Positions 55,222-63,418 of a stretch of DNA of 64,000 bases are shown piece by piece. The position numbers and the translations under genes are program-made. This stretch comes from an uncultured SAR86 cluster bacterium. Its GTDB lineage: Bacteria > Pseudomonadota > Gammaproteobacteria > Magnimaribacterales > AG-339-G14. The notes under the pieces are model-generated. The model made no database searches. It had not been told where the DNA came from and saw only the letters and a list, made by a program, of their open reading frames with translations. Location: positions 124,001 through 188,000 of the forward strand of contig CACPDB010000001.1 in the NCBI GenBank assembly GCA_902632605.1, read 5' to 3'. Within the stretch, counting starts at the first letter, position 1; every line of letters starts with the position of its first letter.

Positions 55222-56440
55222 ATTAGAGTATGCATTAAATACTTTTTATTTATTAATCTCTGGAGCTTTCGTAATGTGGATGGCTGCAGGATTTACCATG
55301 TTAGAAGCCGGTTTAGTTAGAGCTAAAAACGTATCAGAAATTGTTACTAAAAACTTAGGTCTATACTCTATCGCATGTGTCATGTACTTAGTATGTGGTT
55401 TCTTTTTAATGTACCCAGGTGACAGCGTATACAACGGATACTTCCCAATGATAGGCAGTACTTGGGGTATTTCTTTAGATGGGCTAACTTTCAATACCGA
55501 TTTAGGTTATTCAGATGCTGCTGACTTTTTCTTCCAGGTAGTTTTCGTTGCAACAGCAATGTCAATTATTTCTGGAGCTGTTGCAGAAAGAATGAAATTA
55601 ATTCCATTTTTCTTATTTGCCATCGTCTTAACAGGTTTTATTTACCCAGTTCAAGGCTACTGGAAATGGGGCGGCGGTTGGTTAGACGCTATTGGTTATA
55701 CTGATTTTGCGGGTTCGGGTGTTGTTCATTTATGTGGCGCAGCTGCTGCCCTTGCTGCGGTAATTATTCTTGGTCCTAGAACTGGAAAGTATGGTTCCGA
55801 TGGATCTGTTAAAGTTATGAGAGGTTCAAATATTCCAATTGCAGCCTTAGGTGCACTAATCCTCTGGTTGGGCTGGTTTGGCTTCAACGGCGGTTCTCAA
55901 TTAGCTGTCAACGATGCTGCTAATGCAAATGCTGTTGCTCAAGTCTTTTTGAACACAAATGCTGCTGCTGCAGGTGGTGTAATAGGAGCATTACTTACAG
56001 CCAAATTCCTAACTGGTAAGGCAGATGTAACAATGGCCATTAACGGCGCCATTGCAGGTTTGGTTGCTATAACAGCAGCTCCAGATTCTCCCTCAGGTGG
56101 ATTAGCTACAATCATAGGTTTTATCGGTGGAATAATTGTCTACTTCTCAGTCGTCTTCTTGGACACAGTCCTTAAAATAGATGATCCTGTTGGGGCGATT
56201 TCTGCTCATGGTACTGTTGGTATTTGGGGAATCATGGCGACACCACTTTCTGGTGCAGGAGCTTTTGGAACTCAAGCAATAGGTGCTATTTCGATTTTCC
56301 TTTGGGCTTTCATTTGCACTGCAGGTACTTTGCTAGTGCTTAACACAACTATAGGTTTAAGGCCTTCAGAGGAAGAAGAAACTTCAGGACTAGACGCTTC
56401 AGAAATTGGAGTGGAAGCTTATCCTGAGTTCAAAGATTAA
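55214..56440 (+). CDS. amtB: Ammonium transporter AmtB
   Basis: 408 residues, eleven membrane helices. Signature DFAGSGVVHLCGAAAALAAVIILGPRTGKYG includes the first pore His, and DDPVGAISAHGTVGIWGIMA the second. No cleavable signal peptide is evident; helix 1 starts at about residue 10. It imports ammonium in trimers regulated by GlnK, a sensible system for a nitrogen-limited surface-ocean cell. Confidence 0.96.
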   Translation: MSELEYALNTFYLLISGAFVMWMAAGFTMLEAGLVRAKNVSEIVTKNLGLYSIACVMYLVCGFFLMYPGDSVYNGYFPMIGSTWGISLDGLTFNTDLGYSDAADFFFQVVFVATAMSIISGAVAERMKLIPFFLFAIVLTGFIYPVQGYWKWGGGWLDAIGYTDFAGSGVVHLCGAAAALAAVIILGPRTGKYGSDGSVKVMRGSNIPIAALGALILWLGWFGFNGGSQLAVNDAANANAVAQVFLNTNAAAAGGVIGALLTAKFLTGKADVTMAINGAIAGLVAITAAPDSPSGGLATIIGFIGGIIVYFSVVFLDTVLKIDDPVGAISAHGTVGIWGIMATPLSGAGAFGTQAIGAISIFLWAFICTAGTLLVLNTTIGLRPSEEEETSGLDASEIGVEAYPEFKD

Positions 56441-56458
56441 TTAATTATCCTCCCCCCT

Positions 56459-56492
56459 AAAAGCAGGTAAGGAAACTTACCTGCTTTTTTTA
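56459..56492 (+). terminator. Rho-independent terminator after amtB
   Basis: Thirteen-base perfect stem AAAAGCAGGTAAG / CTTACCTGCTTTT (56459-56471, 56476-56488) closed by GAAA and followed by T residues, 18 bp behind the amtB stop. Confidence 0.95.
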
Positions 56493-56503
56493 TATAATTT
56501 CTC

Positions 56504-58516
56504 ATGTCTTTTGTTTTCTTTTTATTGCTATTCTTTTCTAGTTTTTCTTTTCTTGCAGAAACGAACGAAGAACTTACTGTCTCAACCAATCAAAATTGGA
56601 ATTTTAAGCCTTCTTCAGAAACAATCTCATCTGAGGAAATAAAATTTTTAAACGCAACTCATAACAAAGAGCTTTTCAATACATCAGCAGGCAGTTGGAT
56701 TAGTAGAGGGTCCGGTCAAGAAAGCTTAATCTCTTTAAGATCTCCAGTATTAACTGGTTCAGGAGCTTGCGGGTCTTTCTTGATTTTGGAGGATGGTTTG
56801 CCAATCAGACCGGCTGGATTTTGTAACGTAAACAATCTATTTGAAGTCTCTACAAACTTAGCTTCTAAGGTTGAAATTTTAAAAGGTCCATCCAGTGCTA
56901 GATTTGGCGGCAATGCTTTGCATGGGGCAATAAATTTTCAATCTCTTAAAATTGATGCAGTAAATTATCTAAAAACAGAAATTAACGATGACGAGTCTTT
57001 CAAAGCATCTTTTCAATATCAGGAAGCAACCAATTGGTCCTTGGGAGTTACTTTAGATAGAAATAAAGGTTTTAGAGATTCAAGTGGGTTTGACCAGCAA
57101 AAGTTGGCCTTCAAGTCAAAAAACAACACTAAGAATTGGCAAGCTACAACGCTTTTTAACTTAACCAACATCAATCAAGAAACAGCTGGCTATATTAGCT
57201 CTTATAAATCGAGTTTAAGATTAACAAATGCTAATCCAGAAGCTTATCGAGATGCTAAGTCATTGCGTTTAAATACCCTTTTGACGCAAATTAAAGATAA
57301 TTTTGAATTCCAGATAAGACCTTATCTAAGATATAGCAAGATGGATTTTGTGCAACATTATCTGCCTGGAAAACCAATAGAAAAAAATCAACAAACCAGT
57401 TCTGGTTTGAATTTCTTAATGAATATAAAAAGCTTTCCTGACCATAAACTGTCTTTTGGAGTCAATTTGGAGATTGCTAATATTCAATTAGAAGAATTTC
57501 AGCCTAATGTTCTAACAACTGGCTCTACTTTCAATCAAGCTGTCAGACCTCAAGGTTTGCATTATGATTTTGAAGTTAATACCAACTTATTGGCTATGTT
57601 CTTGTCTCACGAATTTATAACTGAAGATGATTTCAAATTATTTTCTAATTTTAGAGCTGAAAGACTTAATTATAGTTATGACAACCACATGCTTGATGGT
57701 AGGACTAGAGCAGATGGATCAGAATGTGGTTTCGGTGGTTGCTATTACTCAAGACCCGAGGATACTGATATTTCTTTTTCTGATAATTCTCTTAGATTTG
57801 GTTTTTCCAAAAAAGTTAAATCTAACGAATTCTTTTTACAGTTCAGCAAAGGCTTTAGACCTCCACAGATAAATGAGCTTTTCAGACTGCAAAAAGCACA
57901 AACTTTAGCTGACTTAAATTCTGAAAAAATAGGTTCTGTAGAATTTGGACTTCTTTCAACTGGGGATAACTTCCTTAATAAATTTGTTTTATTTTCTTCC
58001 AAGAAAAATAATTACATTTATAAAGATAATGAAAGTTCTACAATTGCTGATGGAAAATCAAGTCATCAAGGTATTGAAATTTCAGGATCTGTTGATGTTT
58101 CTCCCATGCTGATGATCAAGTACGCTTGGAGTTTTGCTGAACATCTTTATGATTATTCACTTTCATCTATAGGAGTTTCAAAAGGAAATTATATTGATAC
58201 TGCGCCAAGAATATATGGAAGTATATTTATTAATATCTTTCCGATCGATAAGTTAACTATTCAAATTGAAGAAGAGTACATGGGTAAATATTTTACGGAT
58301 ACATCTAATCAATATAGCTATCCAGGCCACTATTTAACTAACATTAGAGGTCTCTACAGTATTACTTCAAATCTAGACTTCAACTTCAGCTTAATTAATG
58401 TTTTTAATAAACGCTACGCTGAAAGAGCAGATTACTCACAATTCTCTAATCCTAACGAAAGATATTTTCCAGGTCTTCCGATACAATGGCGATTCGGATT
58501 TAGTTATTCTTTTTAA
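56504..58516 (+). CDS. TonB-dependent outer-membrane receptor
   Basis: 670 residues. Signal peptide about 1-18 (FVFFLLLFFSSFSFLAET), a plug domain with SLISLRSPVLTGSGACGSFLILEDGLPIRPAGFCNVNNL and the NLASKVEILKGPSSARFGGNALHGAINF motif (VEVLKGP/G-x-GAxxG region), and a 22-strand barrel ending in a terminal Phe (FGFSYSF). Two Cys in the plug and a short Cys-rich barrel loop (SECGFGGCYYS) are unusual for TBDRs and may form disulfides. Ligand unknown; no TonB/ExbBD or ligand-processing gene is near. Confidence 0.93.
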   Translation: MSFVFFLLLFFSSFSFLAETNEELTVSTNQNWNFKPSSETISSEEIKFLNATHNKELFNTSAGSWISRGSGQESLISLRSPVLTGSGACGSFLILEDGLPIRPAGFCNVNNLFEVSTNLASKVEILKGPSSARFGGNALHGAINFQSLKIDAVNYLKTEINDDESFKASFQYQEATNWSLGVTLDRNKGFRDSSGFDQQKLAFKSKNNTKNWQATTLFNLTNINQETAGYISSYKSSLRLTNANPEAYRDAKSLRLNTLLTQIKDNFEFQIRPYLRYSKMDFVQHYLPGKPIEKNQQTSSGLNFLMNIKSFPDHKLSFGVNLEIANIQLEEFQPNVLTTGSTFNQAVRPQGLHYDFEVNTNLLAMFLSHEFITEDDFKLFSNFRAERLNYSYDNHMLDGRTRADGSECGFGGCYYSRPEDTDISFSDNSLRFGFSKKVKSNEFFLQFSKGFRPPQINELFRLQKAQTLADLNSEKIGSVEFGLLSTGDNFLNKFVLFSSKKNNYIYKDNESSTIADGKSSHQGIEISGSVDVSPMLMIKYAWSFAEHLYDYSLSSIGVSKGNYIDTAPRIYGSIFINIFPIDKLTIQIEEEYMGKYFTDTSNQYSYPGHYLTNIRGLYSITSNLDFNFSLINVFNKRYAERADYSQFSNPNERYFPGLPIQWRFGFSYSF

Positions 58517-58543
58517 ATAACGCATATCCCATACTTTTTTAGC

Positions 58544-59917
58544 ATGCAAGAATCTACTGCTCCTACAGATATTGATGAAGAATCAACCGAAAAGGTTGCT
58601 AGTCCTGAGACACTTTCAGTTTGGGGGCTTGCCTGGCCTTCGATATTAGCAAATATTTTGTTTGCCTCTGTAGGAGTAGTGGCTTTGAAAGCTGTCGGTA
58701 ACTTAGGAACAGATGCGGTAGCAGCAGTTGGTACAGGAGGTCGAATCTTTTTTGTCATTCAATCCATTATGATGGCAATTTCAACAGGAACGACTGCATT
58801 GGTTGCAAGAGCATACGGCGCGAGACGATATCAAGAAGCTAGTCAAGTCTTATACGACTCAATTTTAATAAGTATCTTTTTAAGTTTTATCTCTATCTTT
58901 GTTATTTGGGTTGCCGGTGAGGATTTGATGAATCTTTTTGGCTTGGAACTAGAAGCAAAAGATTTAGCTGTTAATTATTTAAAAGTTTTAATCTTATTTG
59001 CTCCAGCTTTTGGAGTTTCAATTGTTCAGGGTGCTGCAATTAGAGCTGCAGGAGATGTGAAGACACCACTTTATTTGGGTTTAATTCAAAACATAATAAA
59101 CATTTTTCTTTTAATAGGATTAGTTAATGGCCGATTTGGATTTCCAGAACTTGGTGTCGTTGGTGCCGCATACGCGGGAGGTATCTCTTTCGCTATCGGT
59201 GCAATATTAGGAATTTTAGTATGGATTTCTAAAATCATTACTATTCCTTTGCCAAAACTTGCCAACTTTTCCTTCTCCAGATTTAGAGAATTGATTCATG
59301 TATCAACTCCAGCTGGACTAGAACAGGGCGTATTTCAGTTGGGACTTCTTCTCTATTTTTGGATTATTTCCTTATATGGAAATGCACCAATTGCTGCTTA
59401 CAATGTAGGTATAAATATTTTGATGCTTTCTTTCATGGTCGGTCAAGGCTTTACTGTCGCTGGTGCTACATTAACCGGACAATTTATAGGTGCAAAAAAC
59501 CCTAAAGAAGCAAAAAGAAGCGGGTGGCGTTCTGCAGGACTAACTATGGTTTCCATGGGAATCTTAGGGATCATTTTAGCTTTAGCATCTCGTCCTATCG
59601 CTAGTTTTTTTGTAGATGATCCTGAAGTCATTCGTTTGACGGTTTTATTCGTTTGGCTCTTAGGAATCATGCAACCGCTTATGGCTTTGGAATTTGCTTT
59701 AGGTGGAGCTTTACGAGGTGCGGGTGATACTAAATCTCCGCTATACATTATTACGATTAGTCTTATTTTCTTCAGACTGACTTTCGCTGGCTTATTTGTT
59801 TGGCTTAATTTCCCAATTGAATACATTTTTGGTAGTCTGATTATCGACTATATCGTTAAAGGAATTCTCTTTACATATCGCTTTGAATCTGGTCGGTGGA
59901 TAAAGCTTAAAACCTAG
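58544..59917 (+). CDS. MATE family efflux transporter
   Basis: 457 residues with twelve hydrophobic helices in two homologous halves. N-half WGLAWPSILANILFASVGVVALKAVGNLGTDAVAAVG and the acidic cytosolic start (about 1-25) are typical, and the second half begins at about STPAGLEQGVFQLG. It exports cationic or organic compounds against H+ or Na+. Substrate unknown. Located 86 bp before the proteorhodopsin gene. Confidence 0.92.
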   Translation: MQESTAPTDIDEESTEKVASPETLSVWGLAWPSILANILFASVGVVALKAVGNLGTDAVAAVGTGGRIFFVIQSIMMAISTGTTALVARAYGARRYQEASQVLYDSILISIFLSFISIFVIWVAGEDLMNLFGLELEAKDLAVNYLKVLILFAPAFGVSIVQGAAIRAAGDVKTPLYLGLIQNIINIFLLIGLVNGRFGFPELGVVGAAYAGGISFAIGAILGILVWISKIITIPLPKLANFSFSRFRELIHVSTPAGLEQGVFQLGLLLYFWIISLYGNAPIAAYNVGINILMLSFMVGQGFTVAGATLTGQFIGAKNPKEAKRSGWRSAGLTMVSMGILGIILALASRPIASFFVDDPEVIRLTVLFVWLLGIMQPLMALEFALGGALRGAGDTKSPLYIITISLIFFRLTFAGLFVWLNFPIEYIFGSLIIDYIVKGILFTYRFESGRWIKLKT

Positions 59918-60003
59918 AGTTTTTTAAAAAATCCGTATATCATCTAAGACATAACTCATTTAGGAGAGTTAATTTATAAATTAAATCACTTTTGGGAGGA
60001 TTT

Positions 60004-60690
60004 ATGAGCTATTTAGCTACAAACGATTACGTAGGTATCTCGTTCTGGATTGCGACTGCTATTATGTTAGCGTCGACAGTATTCTTCTTTGTAGAGAGAC
60101 AAGACGTATCTGGTAAGTGGAGAACTTCTCTTACCGTTGCAGGTCTTGTTACTGGTATTGCTTTCTGGCATTACCTTTACATGAGAGGAATGTGGTCAGA
60201 TATGGGAGCTTCCCCTACGGTATTTAGATACATTGACTGGTTAATCACAGTTCCACTTCAAATCATTGAGTTTTACTTGATTGTTGCAGCTGTTACAGCG
60301 GTAAGCGCAGGAATATTCTGGCGTTTACTAATTGCATCAATAGTAATGCTTGTTGGTGGCTATCTTGGTGAAACAGGACTATGGGCACCTTCAGTAGGTT
60401 TTGCTGTAGGAATGATTGCTTGGGTATACATCATCTATGAAATATTTCTTGGTGAAACTGCCGCAGCCAATGCCTCTAGCGGGAACTCTGCGAGTCAAAG
60501 CGCATTTAACACAATTAAATGGATTGTAACTGTAGGTTGGGCAATTTACCCAGTTGGTTACGCGCTTGGCTACTTCGCTGGCGGAGTTAACAACGAAGCA
60601 TTAAACATTGTTTATAACCTTGCTGACTTGATCAACAAAACAGCATTCGGTTTAGCAATTTGGGCAGCTGCTAAAGCAGACTCAGCTTAG
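60004..60690 (+). CDS. Proteorhodopsin, blue-type tuning residue
   Basis: 228 residues, seven helices, from ATG 60004 with GGGAGGA six bases upstream; an in-frame ATG at 59992 would lack a ribosome site. Functional residues: His 56, proton acceptor Asp 78, donor Glu 89 (RYIDWLITVPLQIIEF) and retinal Lys 212 (LINKTAFGLAIW), equal to His75, Asp97, Glu108 and Lys231 of the reference proteorhodopsin. Gln 86 is at the position of reference residue 105, where Gln gives blue and Leu green absorption. The acceptor/donor pair indicates outward proton pumping. The N-terminal signal sequence of the reference protein is missing. No retinal-synthesis gene is in the window. Confidence 0.97.
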   Translation: MSYLATNDYVGISFWIATAIMLASTVFFFVERQDVSGKWRTSLTVAGLVTGIAFWHYLYMRGMWSDMGASPTVFRYIDWLITVPLQIIEFYLIVAAVTAVSAGIFWRLLIASIVMLVGGYLGETGLWAPSVGFAVGMIAWVYIIYEIFLGETAAANASSGNSASQSAFNTIKWIVTVGWAIYPVGYALGYFAGGVNNEALNIVYNLADLINKTAFGLAIWAAAKADSA

Positions 60691-60706
60691 TATCAGCCGG
60701 ATAAAG

Positions 60707-60741
60707 AAAAACCCTAGCTTTTTCAAGCTAGGGTTTTTTTT
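60707..60741 (+). terminator. Rho-independent terminator after proteorhodopsin
   Basis: Stem AAAACCCTAGCTT / AAGCTAGGGTTTT (60707-60719 region and 60725-60737) with a short T-rich loop, then further T residues. A strong, perfect hairpin 17 bp after the stop, consistent with a highly expressed single gene. Confidence 0.95.
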
Positions 60742-60852
60742 ATGAGCCCCTTGCACATGTCTCCCCCAAGAGCACAAGGGACAAGACAAAATCATATAAA
60801 ATTCTTTCTCAACGGTCAAAAGAAAATAAAAAAAATTATAAGGAGAAAATCA

Positions 60853-61590
60853 TTAGAGAATGGCATCAAAAGTTTCACTGATACTGGCATTGATGACTAA
60901 ATCTGCAAATTGATCCATTTCGGTAGGCTCATTATTTAAGATGACAAACTTAGCACCGCTTTGCTTTCCAAGCAAAGGAATTGTTGCGGCAGGATAAACT
61001 ACAAGAGATGAACCTACTGCAATCATAAGATCGCAATTGGCTGCCTCATTTTGAGCGCGCATCATTTCTTTTTCTGGCATAGGTTGCCCAAAGGATATCG
61101 TTGCTGTTTTTATAAACCCTTTGCAATCCTCGCAAGAAGGCGGCTCCTGATTTTCCTTAAAAGCTTGATGTATAGGTTCAAGGTTAAATTTTTTTTCACA
61201 GTTCAGGCATACTGCATATGTTGCATTGCCGTGAATTTCGGTAACTTGATTATTTGATAGACCAGCAGCTTGATGTAAGTTATCAACATTTTGGGTAACG
61301 CAATGACCGTTTTCTTTTTCCCGAATAATTTTTGCAATTGCTTTGTGTCCCTTATTGGGCTCAAATTGAGAGAAATTACTTTTGAAATTTATACTTTGTT
61401 CCCAATATTTTCTTCTCATGTCATCGGATGACATGAAATCTTGAAAATAAATTGGTGTATTTTTTTTCCAAAAACCATTTGGTCCTCTAAAATCGGGAAT
61501 ACCAGAATCGGTACTTATTCCAGCGCCTGTAAAAAATACTGGATATGATGAGTTCTCTATGAGCTTTTTAAATTCTGTAAGATTCGTCAT
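60853..61590 (-). CDS. cobB: Sirtuin NAD-dependent protein deacylase
   Basis: 245 residues. NAD motif FFTGAGISTDSGIPDFRGPNGFW, QNVDNLHQAAG, the catalytic His in VTEIHGN, and the zinc site CLNC...CEDC (about 132-160). GQPMPEKEMMRA and the GSSLVVYPAA motif complete the Rossmann fold. It removes acetyl or acyl groups from Lys with NAD consumption, often activating acyl-CoA synthetases. Single gene. Confidence 0.93.
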   Translation of the reverse strand: MTNLTEFKKLIENSSYPVFFTGAGISTDSGIPDFRGPNGFWKKNTPIYFQDFMSSDDMRRKYWEQSINFKSNFSQFEPNKGHKAIAKIIREKENGHCVTQNVDNLHQAAGLSNNQVTEIHGNATYAVCLNCEKKFNLEPIHQAFKENQEPPSCEDCKGFIKTATISFGQPMPEKEMMRAQNEAANCDLMIAVGSSLVVYPAATIPLLGKQSGAKFVILNNEPTEMDQFADLVINASISETFDAIL

Positions 61591-61682
61591 AAAATAAAAC
61601 TTTCATCTAGATTTTAAATTTTTCTTAAAAAAAATTCTATCAAACTTGAAATAACTTATTTCTCAGAGTAAATTGAATTTTT

Positions 61683-61758
61683 GCGAGTATAGCTCAGCTG
61701 GTAGAGCGCGACCTTGCCAAGGTCGAGGCCACGGGTTCGAACCCCGTTACTCGCTCCA
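61683..61758 (+). tRNA. tRNA-Gly (GCC)
   Basis: 76-base cloverleaf, acceptor GCGAGTA/TACTCGC (61683-61689, 61748-61754), discriminator T and encoded CCA. Anticodon loop TTGCCAA gives GCC; D-arm AGCTCAGCTGGTAGAGC and T-arm CGGGTTCGAACCCCG are standard. Reads GGC/GGU. Confidence 0.98.
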
Positions 61759-61850
61759 TTTCAAAGCTTACGAATTTTTATTTGTCTTAGGACAAGCTAA
61801 AGTCAGGGGTACTGTTCAGATGTATATTAATCCGATAGCAATTAAATAGA

Positions 61851-62492
61851 TTAGATTTGGTCAGCAAATTCGTGATTCTTATCACGATGTCCGGCTTCAT
61901 CAGCTCTGACAGCAATAATTACATCTCGGAGAGTTGCTTCAGATCCTAGACTCCAATATTCAATGGCAATTTGAGGAGCTGGGCGATTTAAAATCTTACC
62001 ATTATCTATTTCAGCTAAGTATTCTGAATAAGACATAACTGCTTCTTCTTCAAAGTAACCAATCATTCTGTGAGCAGTTTTTTTGAAAAAGATGTAGAGA
62101 AGTGTATAAAAAATTCCAAAAGAAATTTGCGCCAGAAGAATCAAGAACCTTTCCAGCTTTGAGGGTTTGGCAATCTCAATAAAAGTCATTAAATGCATCC
62201 TTTCATTTTCTGCCTCGTCTAGAAGTTCCTTAATCATGCCATTGTCATCTTTCATGTTTCTAAGTGACCTTAGGTGATGCACAACACCTGCTACCATACC
62301 AGGCACACCCGCAACGGTTTCCAATACAACGGCACGATGACCATATCTTTTACGAAATAGGGTGTCAGCAAAGAATCTTAAAGATTTAGTTATAAAAAGC
62401 GCGAACGAATCGCTGAAACTCTGAGGGGGAGTATGAAGCTGAGCTCCAACTGATTCGTTCGATACAAATTTATTATTATCTGTATTTAGCAT
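61851..62492 (-). CDS. aox: Alternative oxidase
   Basis: 213 residues, a di-iron ubiquinol oxidase. Ligand motifs appear in order: LETVAGVPG (Glu), NERMHLMTF (ExxH), GYFEEEAVMSY (Glu) and ADEAGHRDKNH (ExxH). Two amphipathic/hydrophobic regions (about 60-75 and 115-135) attach it to the inner face of the membrane. It reduces O2 to water without pumping protons and resists cyanide. Bacterial AOX is uncommon but known in marine alpha- and gammaproteobacteria. A single gene without nearby respiratory genes. Confidence 0.94.
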   Translation of the reverse strand: MLNTDNNKFVSNESVGAQLHTPPQSFSDSFALFITKSLRFFADTLFRKRYGHRAVVLETVAGVPGMVAGVVHHLRSLRNMKDDNGMIKELLDEAENERMHLMTFIEIAKPSKLERFLILLAQISFGIFYTLLYIFFKKTAHRMIGYFEEEAVMSYSEYLAEIDNGKILNRPAPQIAIEYWSLGSEATLRDVIIAVRADEAGHRDKNHEFADQI

Positions 62493-62602
62493 GTAAGTAA
62501 TATATATTCTCCTGAGTTATATTAAATATTTCAAACCTAATTATTAGATATATATAGCTTTTTTGCATAAGTGCTAAAGTTTGAAGAAAAGCAGAGGTAA
62601 AG

Positions 62603-63412
62603 ATGAATTCATTGAAAACTGAAATAAAAGAAAAGGGAGTCTTTGTGATTACCTTGAATAGACCTAAAGTCTTAAATAGTCTTAATAAGGAAATCATAGA
62701 TGAACTACTTGAAGCATTTGATAAAGCATATGATGACCAATCAATCAGAACTGTTGTGCTTACTGGAGAAGGTAGGGGATTTTGCAGCGGAGCTGATCTT
62801 GCGGGTGGTGGATGGCCCAGTAATCCAAAATGGTCTCCCGGGGAATCAACGGCGAATGCCATGGAAATCGGCTTTAACCCCTTGGTTAGAAAAATTGTAA
62901 ATTGTCCAAAACCTGTAGTGAATGCGATTAACGGTATTGCTGCTGGAGGTGGCGTAGGCTTGGCTCTCTGTGGAGATTTAATTCTAGCTGCTGATTCGGC
63001 GAAGTTTAAGTTGGTATTTGGTCCTCAACTAGGCATCATTTCTGATGTAGGAGCCTCGTGGTTAGTGCCTAATCTTTTGGGTCGAGCCAAAGCCAATGGT
63101 ATGGCTTTATTAGGCGAGGATATCAGTGCTTCTCAAGCAGAAGCTTGGGGATTGATTTGGAAAGTTATTCCTGAAAAAGATCTGTTGGATGAAGCTTGTA
63201 AATTTGCGGGTCAAATGGCAGACGGGGCTATTACCGGCTTGAAAGCCATTGTAAAGGCTCATGATAACGCTCTTCAAGTATCGTTATCCGATCAATTGGA
63301 TTACGAGAGAGATACACAACGCATTTTATGCGACGGAGAGGTTTTTAAAGAAGGTGTTCAAGCTTTTTTAGAAAAAAGAAAACCAAATTTCAGAGATATT
63401 GAAGAAGTTTAG
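62603..63412 (+). CDS. Enoyl-CoA hydratase/isomerase (crotonase family)
   Basis: 269 residues. Oxyanion-hole segments GEGRGFCSGADLAGG and NGIAAGGGVGLALCGDLILAAD, and the active-site region FGPQLGIISDVGASWLVPNLLG. The Glu of typical hydratases after GAS is replaced (Asp in SDVGAS lies at the isomerase-like position), so an isomerase of the PaaG/ECI type is possible. Hydrates or isomerises enoyl-CoA in fatty or aromatic acid breakdown. Convergent with dapE, 6 bp apart. Confidence 0.88.
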   Translation: MNSLKTEIKEKGVFVITLNRPKVLNSLNKEIIDELLEAFDKAYDDQSIRTVVLTGEGRGFCSGADLAGGGWPSNPKWSPGESTANAMEIGFNPLVRKIVNCPKPVVNAINGIAAGGGVGLALCGDLILAADSAKFKLVFGPQLGIISDVGASWLVPNLLGRAKANGMALLGEDISASQAEAWGLIWKVIPEKDLLDEACKFAGQMADGAITGLKAIVKAHDNALQVSLSDQLDYERDTQRILCDGEVFKEGVQAFLEKRKPNFRDIEEV

Positions 63413-63418
63413 CTGTGG

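Noticed and set aside
60742..60852. Short plus-strand frame after proteorhodopsin starting at ATG 60742 region
   Set aside because: It begins inside the terminator tail, has no ribosome site and runs into the antisense of the sirtuin gene; composition is not protein-like.
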